A stretch of 39,077 bases of DNA from Sphaeroforma arctica JP610 (taxonomy: Eukaryota > Opisthokonta > Ichthyosporea > Ichthyophonida), in assembly GCF_001186125.1 (NCBI RefSeq), contig NW_014040537.1:125867-164943 (forward strand), in the 5' to 3' direction. The notes beneath the pieces are model-generated. The model had not been told where the DNA came from. It worked only from the letters and a program-made list of their open reading frames with translations, and searched no databases. Position numbers and translations under genes: made by a program. Shown here in pieces: positions 22,601 to 32,904 of the stretch. Numbering within the stretch: position 1 is the first letter of the stretch; each line of letters begins with the position of its first letter.

Positions 22601-23205
22601 TTTGAGCATGCGGACTTATGTTTGTTATTGCAGATAAGTAATATAAATTAGTGATCGGTGTGTTGCCTTGTGCTTGCTATATTGGCCACAAGTGTAAAAA
22701 TAAATATGTAAAAATTTTGCCATCTTTTTTTTGTACCAAGAAACAATCAATTTTCAAACTGGTAACAATTTGCCACCTTTCTTGAAAAGGTGGTCAGCAT
22801 GCGTCGAGCGGAGATGCAACACGATAGCTCTGAAATTGAAAACAGAGCTCAAGGACAACACTATCGATAGGGTCGATAGGTGTGAGCAATCATGTGTATG
22901 CCTGTGAAATATAAAGTTCACAATGCACCTTCTGGCAGGATAAGTGACAAGTGTGGTTTACGCCCTCCGTGACCTAAAAAATGGAATTGGCGTGCATTGC
23001 AAAGAAGTGTTTATCGCGTTTCACTCGACTAATACAGTGTAAAAATGAGTGTCCAATATGTCGGTTTGCATTTATTAATGTTATTTCGTCCTATTTGGTA
23101 TTTCCCAATATACACGATATTTCACCCGTACTCGTGAAGTGTAGCAAGGTAGCACAACTTAATATTTGGTCACATACGTCAAGGAAAATACGTACGTATT
23201 TACAC
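22601..23205. other. Non-coding stretch with three neighbouring hairpins
   Basis: No gene is recognised. Inverted repeats: 22773-22793 (CCACCTTT/AAAGGTGG), 22826-22849 (AGCTCTG/CAGAGCT) and 22861-22879 (CTATCGA/TCGATAG). All stems are perfect and lie about 30 bases apart or less. The segment TCAATTTTC(G)AAACTGGT occurs both at about 22747 and about 21376, suggesting related flanks of the two THAP-like units. Confidence 0.55.
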
Positions 23206-23349
23206 AGACAGTAAGACGTATACACACAAGAACACACACGTACACACGCACTCATACACACACACACACGCACACGACACACTAACGTAACGTACTAACG
23301 TACGTAACTAACTAACGGAACACCTACCTTACTACGACTACTCTACAAC
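23206..23349. repeat. Simple-sequence tract next to the assembly gap
   Basis: CA-rich ACACACAC sequence, then scrambled ACGTAACGTACTAACTAAC words, ending at the gap. Low complexity probably caused the break in assembly. Confidence 0.8.
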
Positions 23350-23706
23350 NNNNNNNNNNNNNNNNNNNNNNNNNNNNNNNNNNNNNNNNNNNNNNNNNNN
23401 NNNNNNNNNNNNNNNNNNNNNNNNNNNNNNNNNNNNNNNNNNNNNNNNNNNNNNNNNNNNNNNNNNNNNNNNNNNNNNNNNNNNNNNNNNNNNNNNNNNN
23501 NNNNNNNNNNNNNNNNNNNNNNNNNNNNNNNNNNNNNNNNNNNNNNNNNNNNNNNNNNNNNNNNNNNNNNNNNNNNNNNNNNNNNNNNNNNNNNNNNNNN
23601 NNNNNNNNNNNNNNNNNNNNNNNNNNNNNNNNNNNNNNNNNNNNNNNNNNNNNNNNNNNNNNNNNNNNNNNNNNNNNNNNNNNNNNNNNNNNNNNNNNNN
23701 NNNNNN
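23350..23706. other. Assembly gap (357 N)
   Basis: A run of undetermined bases. Anything spanning it, including the left end of the hAT element, cannot be judged. The true gap length may differ. Confidence 0.99.
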
Positions 23707-23838
<132 letters not shown>

Positions 23839-23898
23839 GCATGGACATACGTTATTGAAGGTATTATATAGGTAGATTGACTTTTATTGAGCTTTGTT

Positions 23899-26067
23899 CT
23901 AGTTAGTATCTGTTGCTGCATTTTTCTTTATCGGAGTGCTTTCCGACAGACTATCTACCAGTTCAGAAAGAGGGGGTATCAGACTGGCATTGCCCTTGAC
24001 GAACGTCATATTTTTAAATGTACTCTCATTGAAGGTCGCTTTCCGACTATCATCGAGGAGATTGCCGGATAATGAGATGACGCTCTCGGATTGACATGAT
24101 ATGATGTAGGCTTGAATGAAATGGGTAATGTGTTCCGAAATTTCAACCAGTACTCTGTTGCCTGCAAAGTAGGATTCATCAATTTGCCTTCGCTTAACGT
24201 GATGGGCAGCTGAACTGGCAGATTTTCCCATATATCTAGTTCCCTATCTACACTGTTCTCCATCTCCCGGTGCATAGTTTCCTCTGAAGGTGTGTTAGAA
24301 GAGGTGTCCACCACAACATTCCTTTGTGCTTTCTTAGTTTGCAAAAGTCGGCGACGCTTGCTGGCTGGACTTGCTTCTGTGTCTTCCGCCATATTCTCTA
24401 GCCAATCCAAAGATGACTTTGATACCGAACTGGTTTTCGAACTGCCCTGTACTGAAGTTGTTGTTAAACAATCGATCACTTTCTCGTTGGCGTCAGCTAA
24501 ACATTGCGTATATGTTTGAATTCTAATTTGTAGTACCATAAGTGGCCACAAAACTCCAATAAACTGTCGTCGTAGTGTCTTCACAATTATTGACGATTCG
24601 CACTTATTTTTCCTATTTTTGTCATCTCTCCCATACCACAACCCAGATGGACGGTTTTCCAGTGGATCCTCCAAAATTGCGGTTACTGCAGGATCAATTA
24701 GATTATCTCTTTTAGCCATCGGATACAGCCCTAACCATCGTGTTGATCCATTGGTCCTAACCTTCTTCACCTCGTGACCGATTTTTTGCTGGGCTAAAGC
24801 TAGTTTGTCACTAGCTACAGTACTCTTATTGAAATATGCAGCTCTCGTCGCAATGTTGGTTATTAATGCCTCTATCACCGTGGTATCGTAAGCTTCCGTT
24901 GTGGATGCAAGATCAGCAAGATCCGTATCCATATTTATAATCCGCTCCAGAATATCAATTTGAAGGTCTTCACTCTCATTGTGTAGACCTTCTCCCCGCA
25001 ACAGTGTAACCTGATTACTTGCTGTTTTGATATCACCACTAACTGCGTTCTTTAGGCATAGCTGTACCTTATGTGATAGACAACCAAGTGTGTAGAGGGC
25101 AGTGTCTCTCATGGCTTTCATGACATTCGCTGCATTATCTGGGGTACCGCTGAAAAAGATCTGTTTCAGATCTAACTTTCCATTCGACCTCTTGTCCGCC
25201 TGAATCCAGTCATTTAAAATGTCTCGTTGCCATTCTACTAAATTTTTGCCTGAGTGTCCTCCTCGTACAGCTAGTAATCCAATGAATACAGTTTGCATCA
25301 CAAAGGTTTCTGGGTCGTTGAAATGAACAAGCAAGCCTGGCCAGTTAGTACCATTTGCATCCTTCCAAAGATCGCTTTCTACTGCGACAAAGGGACCATT
25401 GTAGTAGAAACAAGCCACATGCCAACGTCGGAGTGCATTAGCTCTTATACCTGCCTTAATGAAGGGTAAGTACTTGCAAACAGTTGCCGGTGCAGGCAGA
25501 TTGTATCTAGACTTTAAGGTGTCCGGAACTTGCTTCGCTAAATGAAACCAGTCACGGAATTGCAGTTTATGACCCGAGTGCAAAAGGTACATCGTTTACA
25601 CAGGTCATGATAGCCCACTGCATGTCTGCCTTAGTTTTGCTATGCGAGAATTGTGACACTACCTTGTCAGTCTTCTTCTCTAAGAAAGGTACCTTTAGCT
25701 GCTCGTGCTTCACTCCCTCATCGCAAACACGTTTCTTTTCAGTTTTGAGTGTTTGATACCAATTCTTTGCATGTTTGCCCTCATAATGAGAGATAGCATT
25801 ATTCACCGTTTTACGCTTCCATACTCTAACTTTTTTGGCTTCTTTTTTTTAGCTTTCCAGTACTTGACTTTTGCTTTAGCTACTTCAGCGCAGAAGTTAC
25901 ATGTTGCTCCCTCTCCGCCGTCTACCTCAGTCCATTGCTTAATTTCAAGTGCTATACGGATATCCTTTTTCATACCATCGTATATTTCTGCAGGTTTATC
26001 CTTAGTAAAGGCTCGTGTATCATAGCCTCTACATCAACATCCTCGTAAGTAATTTTTGCAAGTTCCC
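23899..26067 (-). pseudogene. hAT-family transposase with BED zinc finger (frameshifted)
   Basis: This is a cut-and-paste transposase on the minus strand. A possible start is the ATG at 26067 (MGELAKITYED). A BED finger follows around 25885-25760: CNFC, a Lys-rich stretch, then HYEGKH (the second ligand pair, Hx4H). The longest open part, 25592-24006 (528 codons), has the hAT core with FFSGTPDNAANVMKAM and LGCLSHKVQLCLKNA. In another frame near 24110-23960, QSESVISLSGNLLDDSRKA matches the C-terminal hAT dimerisation block; it ends at a stop at 23896. Four frameshifts are implied: near the start (about 26010), after an A8 run (about 25850), near 25590 and near 24125. Some could be assembly errors. 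Its terminal inverted repeats and 8-bp duplication were not found. Confidence 0.8.
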
Positions 26068-26069
26068 CC

Positions 26070-26350
26070 ATTGTAATTGTAGCTAACTCTGAGCTGGTAT
26101 ACAGTTGATAGATAGTATAGAGCTAATATTCTAAAAGTTTACAGACAGTCATATTCAGTTGATGGACAGTTGATAGCCAACTTATTAATAGTTGACAGAT
26201 ATAATGTGTGCAGTTTACTGTTATAAAATAGACAGTTTTTAGCTAGGTTATAAAGAGTTAACCAATACTTTGTGTACGTTTGTGGTTATATTACAGACAG
26301 CTTACGGATTTTTCGAAGCTAGTATATTAATAGTTATCAAGCTTGTGGTC
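26070..26350. repeat. Degenerate subterminal-type repeats upstream of the transposase
   Basis: Scattered variants of AGTTTACTG, CAGTTGATGGACAGTTGATAG and AGTTGACAGAT occur. The 12-mer TTATAAAGAGTT here (about 26253) also occurs at about 21556, next to the 22-bp repeats before the THAP-like remnant. hAT elements often carry such subterminal motifs as transposase binding sites; that role is inferred. Confidence 0.4.
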
Positions 26351-27239
26351 AGTGTGTATGTGATATTGCGGTGTTGTACAGGTATTTACTTAGTGGTGAC
26401 TTGGTGAATCATAACTCTCCGACTTCCGTTTGTCTATGATTATTAGATATTATTTATTTAGTATATTGCCACATATAGTGTGGCCAACGAAACTTATCTT
26501 GTATGTACTCAACAGTTATTAGCCAATAATAGTATGCTTTATTCTGTAATCCTATCTAAGCACGTTTACCCGGTTCATTTATACAGTAAGTGGCACTGGG
26601 TGCAAAGTGCACCCACTACACACTGTGCAGTAACTCACTGTACACAGTGCACAACTGCACATTGTACAGTGTACAGTGTACAGTGGTGGAATACCACAGG
26701 AATTAGATTATCTTTTACTCAGTCACTATCATCCAATCAGATGTACGCGATTACAACTATTTTACTGAGTCTAAGACAACTATCTCTGCTCAATAGTTTA
26801 CGTGCCAACCAGATGTCAACAGTCAAATGATACTCGCTTTAAAGATGACTTACATATACATATATAACTTCAGGTTGCATTTTGGCGGTGCTGGCCTGGT
26901 GTGTACCACTGTACTGTGGAGTCTGTGGTACTGTGTAGAATATATTTGCAACATATATAAATTAATATCGCAAATCAAATAAATTTCAAATAGTATATTA
27001 TATTATATTTCGTATATATGACACATGGCATATTTTATATAATATGGCATATTTCATAAATATGGCTTATATTTTAGAAATATGGCATATTTCATAAATA
27101 TGGCGTATAAATGGCATATTTTTGCCATATTTTTGAAATCAACACTCGTATTACGTATTTTTTTCTCCAAATTTCATATCATATCTAAAATTTTACACTT
27201 AACGTTTTTAGTGCATATTTATTAATTTTTAATAGTAAA
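26351..27239. other. Non-coding, AT-rich stretch with short repeats
   Basis: Hairpins occur at 26468-26484 (GCCACA/TGTGGC) and 26598-26614 (GGGTGCA/TGCACCC). A short GTACAGT tandem lies near 26660. Several copies of ATATGGCATATTTCATAA lie at about 27020-27130. No gene was recognised. Confidence 0.5.
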
Positions 27240-28550
27240 ATGCCAATTTTTCGCCATATTTATTTTCGGAAAATACGTGTTCCATGGTCAGATCTGCTCC
27301 TTTATTTTATTTTGTTAAGAAAAATCGAACTTCGAAGATGTACGGTTCCACGGACCACGCCCGCCAAACGTTTGGTATTTGTTCCACGGACCACGTCACC
27401 ACGCCCGCCACACTGTAAAAAAAAGAAGAAGCAGAAAATCACGGTAGATGAGATTCCGGAATATAGGAATGAAGCCTCGAGGGCTGAGGACCAGGGGGCC
27501 CAGGATTCTGGAATGTACCATACCACAGAAAGCCACGTGAAGCATCAAGATTTCTGCAATGATTGGCCATATAGAATGCGTATCACCCTCTCAAAATAGT
27601 CTATTGACAAAGGTTTTGTATATGAGGTTTTTAGTGGATGATAGATTGTGATTTGTTTGACGGCGTGCGACTGTGTAACAGTGTAAGAGTCTAAGAGAGT
27701 GTGCAACTGTGCGGTGTGCGACTGATTGACTGTGTGCCATGTACTGGCCTTGTGTGTACAGTTGTGCACTGTGTAGAATTGCAGGTTGCACCGTTGCAGT
27801 CTGCACTCTGCACTCAAGACTACTGTACAAGAAGAGAGTTGCATACTGCATCTTAATAACTGCAGACTGCAGTCTCAGTGCAGTGTGACTGCGTGTCGAG
27901 TCGTCGACTGGACACATGACTGCTTGACTGTTGGGTATTTTACCTGTTTTATTTTATTTTGTATTTTATTGCTTAAAAGAAAAGAAAGAGCAAAACAAAT
28001 CATTGTCAGTGGAAGTTGAAATTGATATAAAAAAAGTATTTCGAAGAGTTCTATTGAAAAGCCGCGGACAACTCAGATCTTTAAATAAAAATATTCTTTT
28101 CATTCTCTCCATTTCATAGCCAAAAAATTCCAGTTTCAGGCCACCGTCACTGGTAACTAGTCTACTGTGTAGCTCCCCCAGCCCTACCGCCCGCCGGCCT
28201 GCCCTCATCATGGGAAATGTATAGGTTTTGCATGCAAGCTGCAGCCTGCACTTCAAGGCTCAAGGCCTCGAGCCCACAACAAAGTTTGTCGTAAAAAAAT
28301 ACATAGGCAGGAGTAACAGGACAGGTTAGCCTTCTGAAATAGAAACACAGGTTTTTATCTTTACAAATCCGATATTTTTTTAAACAATAGTCAAATTTGG
28401 GATAGTGCTAAAACTCTTTCTCACCGAAAACAATTACAAAGTCAAACTATTTTCCTCTGTTCGTTCCAATTTTCTACTTTATTTTGAAAAATAGAAACAA
28501 AGCAATTCCATATTCCTGCTCTTTCTAAAATATAGATTATACTGAGACCT
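27240..28550. other. Intergenic stretch, cryptically simple in part
   Basis: GTTCCACGGACCACG occurs twice (about 27346 and 27381). From 27660 to 27930 the DNA is built from shuffled short words (GTGTGC, ACTGTG, CTGCAG, TGCACT) without a fixed period. Open frames such as 27240-27599 show no motif and biased composition. No gene is supported. Confidence 0.5.
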
Positions 28551-29092
28551 GAGTCCGAAAGTCTGAAATATCTGACATATTATAGCCTAAAAATATAGTA
28601 GTCTCATCATTTCTCTACTAGACCCTGAGATCTGAATCTGATTGAGAGGCCCGAAGCCCGTCTGATGAGCCGAAGCCCGAAGGCCATGGTCACTTTTCAG
28701 AATGTGATGTCGGATACTCGGAATATGTGTCATTGTGTGACAGCTATTTTCACAAGTGATATTCCTGTGAGTAAAATATTCATTTTTGAAGTACAGTAAG
28801 TAAAATCTGGGCAGTTGTTGACGGAGACGAGAGTCTCAGTCAGGTCACGACGGTCAAACAACTAAATTATAGAGTAAATAGTAAATATACCCGTCACAAG
28901 TTGCAACTCTCTCCCACCTCAGAGGCTCCGAGCCTCTGATGCTCCGTCGGACCGTCCGACTCCTAATAAAAGTTCTTTCTCACTTCTTCTGTCAAATGTC
29001 AGTCAACTTGTTGTCGCAACAAGTCATAACTCTGAACTCAGTGACCTACTGACCTCACAGCCACAGGCTCACAGTCTCCCTCTCACAAGAAG
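28551..29092. other. Cryptically simple, non-coding stretch
   Basis: Rich in GAGTCTCAG, CCCGAAG, CTCACAG and TCACTT-type words. No open frame of note and no recognised feature. Confidence 0.5.
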
Positions 29093-29204
29093 TCACAACT
29101 CACAACTCACAACTCACAACTCACAACTCACAACTCACAACTCACAACTCACAACTCACAACTCACAACTCACAACTCACAACTCACAACTCACAACTCA
29201 CAAC
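29093..29204. repeat. Perfect heptamer array (TCACAAC)16
   Basis: Sixteen uninterrupted copies of TCACAAC (112 bp); the minus strand reads (GTTGTGA)n. The perfection indicates recent expansion. A telomere-like role is not supported, since it is internal and matches no telomere repeat I know. Confidence 0.95.
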
Positions 29205-29971
29205 AACAGGTTCACAATAGTGGAGTAAAGTGTGGAACCATTACTCTCAATTGGTCAAAAAAAATGAATGAAAAATACTTCATCCAGTACAAGGTCAAGT
29301 ATGCAGTTAGTACACTACTACTAGTACCCCAGACTCCAGAGAGAGTCCCAGACCGGAGAGTCTGAGACCCGGGACCCCAGTCACCGTGCCGAGTTCATAC
29401 TAATAACAATAAAATATAACACAGGGCCAGAGTCCAGTCCCAGAGTGGCCCAACTTCCAAGGCCCAAGAGGGCCCCACTCTGCCCAAGGCCTTGGGGCTT
29501 GGGCAACGGACAGTTGGGCACCGACTACCAAATCCCAAGCTCCAAAGGCAACGGCAAATATGTCTGAAATACGGCCCAGGGGCAAAATTAAATAAAAACA
29601 TTCACTTCTACTTTTTGCAGATTCAATGTTTTGCAATAACATGTGCAACATAGTGTGCAGAGAGTCACTGTAGACTCCAGAGAGTGCAACGCTGACTACT
29701 GAGGGCAGAGTGCAGAGTGCAGAGTACAGTCCACAGAGTGAAGACTATTTACCAGCAGGGTGATATAGAGTCAGACTATAGTGTATACGGTATAGTGTAG
29801 ACCTTTTTTTATTTTAAATACTGTATACCTTCAATACTCTAGACAGGGTTTGGTTTGTTCTTTTCATATAACACGGATGCAATATATTAATACTTATTAT
29901 TAGCAATACTGTATAGCCTTTAAATTCATCGTACATTCGCATACATAGTCTCGCATATACATAGTCTAACT
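29205..29971. promoter_or_regulatory. Upstream region of the deacetylase gene
   Basis: Cryptically simple up to about 29780 (CAGAGTGCAGAG, GGCCCAAG words), then AT-rich to the start codon. No clear TATA box or known site can be assigned, though any 5' UTR and promoter of the gene at 29972 must lie here. Confidence 0.3.
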
Positions 29972-32329
29972 ATGAAGAAACTATATTCGCGTCTCGCTAT
30001 TGTAGCTATGTGCCAGGTTGCATGCTTGGCACGCACAGAAACTGAGCAGGATTTTTCGATCGGTATGAGGACACTTGTGCTCACCTCCGGTGCTAATACT
30101 TTTGATGAGTTACCCATATGGGTGTCGCAAGCATACGGAGTGAATTTCGATACAGTATCAATCACGGAGGAGTCTGAGTTTAGGTTTCCAGAATGTACTG
30201 ATTCTTCAGCGAACTCAGAGAATTGTGGTAGCATGGGAACGAATTCGACACGACGTGATTTTAGCAGGATAGATCTGTACGATCCCGAAACGAACGATCC
30301 CAAGTATAACTCTATCGTTCTTACAACGCTGAATTTAGGCTTTGCCTCTTACGATGAAAATTTTAATTCCATTTGGAATCAATATGGTCTCACGCAGGAA
30401 ACCTCGGATGAACTAGACAAGTATTGTGTGAAGTACGGCGTTCGCACAGTGTCTCTGAATAGCAGTCCAATCGAAATTTTTGATTTTGCTATGGCACCTG
30501 CAATTTCAGAAGGAGGCGTAGCCGCTGATAATATGACGGTGTTGAGCTTTGCGTCGAACAATTGGGCAAATGACATGCGTAATATACTGAATCAAGACGC
30601 GCGGATACGCGTGGGAAGCGAAACTGAAGTATCAGCGAATGGTGCATATTGGCTTACACCAGCGCTCATTAGAGAAGATCAGAATGTTGATGGTCACATG
30701 CAGCCAATATTAAATCTTGATTACACCTGCCCGAACGGCCAGGCTTGTACTGGAGTTGGTGCTACGCTGGTACGGGATCGCCTTTCCGCGCGTGAGACTC
30801 TTCACTTCCATATAAACATGGATTTATTCGGATTGCACGGAGTGACTCTAGCACATATGTGGTACCCTTGGGTCGTACGAGGTCTTTTTTTGGGAGAGCG
30901 CAAGGTTGTTCTTGACTGCCAAGTCGACGACGCCTTGCTTGATACCAAAATTTACGACACAACTGGCACACAAAACAGCAGTACTGAGAAATACCGAATG
31001 ACGGAAATCGATCTCAAAGCTCACCGGGACTTTCAGCGCAACTTAAATATTGCATTGCCTTCTGGCTCGAACTTCACATTACAAATGGCATTCAACGGTG
31101 TTGGTTGGGAAGAGTTTGGTCAAAGAAAGGACTACGAACCTAATCTGAACGAAGGGGTCACGAAGTACTTTGATGAGTTTCTTTGGGTTTCACATACCTG
31201 GAATCACATTGATATGTACTGCCTGAATTCTGATTGTAGTCAAGCGGACCCTGTCGATGATCCATTATTTGAGGCATGTTTTGACTGGAGTGACGGACCC
31301 TGCGACTACGAAGGGGAAGAGCCTGCGTATTATGCACCTATCAGTGGTTATACACCCTACGAATACGAAACATATGAACTGACTCGCAATCAGTACTTTG
31401 CAGAGGAAGTTTTAAATGTGCAGGAGCATGAGGAGGCGTGGTCTCCAAGATCAATGGTAACGCCGAGAATTTCCGGCCTTAACTACACTGAAGGTGTCAG
31501 GGCAATGCTTGCGGCCGGAATTTTCAATGCAGTGGGAGACAATAGTCGTTTAGATCTTAAGCCAGCAAACCCATGGCATCCTTTCCTTGCCATAGCGAAG
31601 GTGAATGGCGATGGAGAAAAGCTCACCACCGAAGACAGGGAGGATTTCGAGGAGGAGATGCTCGAACTCTATGGTGCGAGATCGGTTACTATTATCCCCA
31701 GGTTTGCTACCAGGGTATATTTCGACGTTTCGCTACCAGTGGAGTTCGAGATGGAACATAACTCCATCTACGGGCCCAACTGTACGCTTTGTAAGAATGA
31801 TACATTTAAGTATGACGACAACCTCACTGTTGACACATTGATGGAAATTGAAGGCTTTGAAACGGCACGCAACCTACTATCTCTGCGAATTGAGCCATAT
31901 ATGTTCCACCAGGCGAATCTTCGAATGTACAGTGATGGCAGGTTTTCGACTTCCTTGATACAGGAATGGATCGTTGCTTCGTTAAGATGGGTGAAAGACT
32001 ACACTACGTTCCCCGTATACACATACAAAATGGACGATCTCGCAGAATATTATCGTCAAAGACAGGAACGAGACGAGTGTGGTCTCGCAGGCTCGATCAA
32101 GTATTCGAACGGCAGACCTGTTTCAGTAAGCATCTCATCTGACAGTAGTTGTCAGGCCAAGCTGACGTATACCAAGACCACAGATTCGGCCATGATGCAA
32201 CCTGTAACCTTTGAAGGCTCTGCAACTGACATATCTAACATTCTCATTATGGAAGGCAAGGAGTCGAAGGGAGATACAGTCCAGTTGGAGCTGTTTGGGA
32301 ACCTAATGGGTGTCTCGGAAGACAGATAA
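29972..32329 (+). CDS. Secreted Agd3-like polysaccharide deacetylase (CE18/CBM87 type)
   Basis: This is an intronless 785-aa protein. Residues 1-20 form a signal peptide (basic MKKLYSR, hydrophobic core, ACLA|RT cleavage). The layout fits fungal and bacterial Agd3, the enzyme that N-deacetylates galactosamine-containing exopolysaccharide: an N-terminal carbohydrate-binding part (about 30-300), then a NodB-like metal-dependent deacetylase. I see the Asp pair CQVDDALLD (D319, D320), the metal-binding His motif SHTWNH (H408, H412) and a late catalytic-type His in MFHQANLR (H646). Length is close to fungal Agd3. Many N-glycosylation sequons (NST, NFT, NYT, NCT, NLT and others) agree with secretion. 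No membrane anchor is visible at the C-terminus. The ATG at 29972 gives the signal peptide directly. Substrate is inferred from the family; another amino-sugar polymer, such as cell-wall chitin, is possible. Confidence 0.8.
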   Translation: MKKLYSRLAIVAMCQVACLARTETEQDFSIGMRTLVLTSGANTFDELPIWVSQAYGVNFDTVSITEESEFRFPECTDSSANSENCGSMGTNSTRRDFSRIDLYDPETNDPKYNSIVLTTLNLGFASYDENFNSIWNQYGLTQETSDELDKYCVKYGVRTVSLNSSPIEIFDFAMAPAISEGGVAADNMTVLSFASNNWANDMRNILNQDARIRVGSETEVSANGAYWLTPALIREDQNVDGHMQPILNLDYTCPNGQACTGVGATLVRDRLSARETLHFHINMDLFGLHGVTLAHMWYPWVVRGLFLGERKVVLDCQVDDALLDTKIYDTTGTQNSSTEKYRMTEIDLKAHRDFQRNLNIALPSGSNFTLQMAFNGVGWEEFGQRKDYEPNLNEGVTKYFDEFLWVSHTWNHIDMYCLNSDCSQADPVDDPLFEACFDWSDGPCDYEGEEPAYYAPISGYTPYEYETYELTRNQYFAEEVLNVQEHEEAWSPRSMVTPRISGLNYTEGVRAMLAAGIFNAVGDNSRLDLKPANPWHPFLAIAKVNGDGEKLTTEDREDFEEEMLELYGARSVTIIPRFATRVYFDVSLPVEFEMEHNSIYGPNCTLCKNDTFKYDDNLTVDTLMEIEGFETARNLLSLRIEPYMFHQANLRMYSDGRFSTSLIQEWIVASLRWVKDYTTFPVYTYKMDDLAEYYRQRQERDECGLAGSIKYSNGRPVSVSISSDSSCQAKLTYTKTTDSAMMQPVTFEGSATDISNILIMEGKESKGDTVQLELFGNLMGVSEDR

Positions 32330-32904
32330 ACAATTAGATTAGTAAATTAGTACATGATGATCATACACTATGGATCCTCATTCATCCTAGTATCGCATTT
32401 CAGTCCAAATTAGATCGCATATATTTAGATCACTATACTATTGATTATTCTTCAGAGATTGATCACTCATTCAATATTAAAATAAGCGCACATATAATAT
32501 ACAGGTGTGTATGCAAAAACTTAAAAACGTAATTGAGGTGTGGATTATCATCTCGCGTAAATGTATCTATAGAGGTTTGATATATGCGGAAGCCCCACAC
32601 GGTTCTATAAGTTAGATAATCATATACGCGTGTACATAAAACATTGGTTTAAAGATACTAATATACCCGACATGAATATATGAGAATAGGCCAATGTATG
32701 CGTGCACAATCAGATAATATCAGAAAGGCTGATGGAGAGCAAGAGTATATGGTACTTTCTAGCAATACAAAACTGCAGGAATACGTTTTCTACATAGCAT
32801 TGCACCTTATATGCCCTTACGGTACACAACAACTCAGTCCCTTATACATTGGCTCGTCTAAAATAGTACACTTTTATCCGCGGTAGCACCTATTATACGC
32901 TCGT
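32330..32904. other. Intergenic region between convergent genes
   Basis: Holds the 3' ends of the deacetylase (+) and the RRM gene (-). It is AT-rich, with no canonical AATAAA close to the deacetylase stop (ATTAAAATAAG near 32475 is the nearest candidate). No further gene is seen. Confidence 0.5.

Noticed and set aside
27240-27599. 119-codon open frame with DEIPEYRNEASRAEDQGAQ
   Set aside because: It runs across a homopurine tract and a duplicated 15-mer, with no recognisable domain, no splice context and biased composition.
29093-29204. Interstitial telomere repeat
   Set aside because: GTTGTGA matches no telomere repeat I know, and the surroundings are slippage-prone simple sequence.
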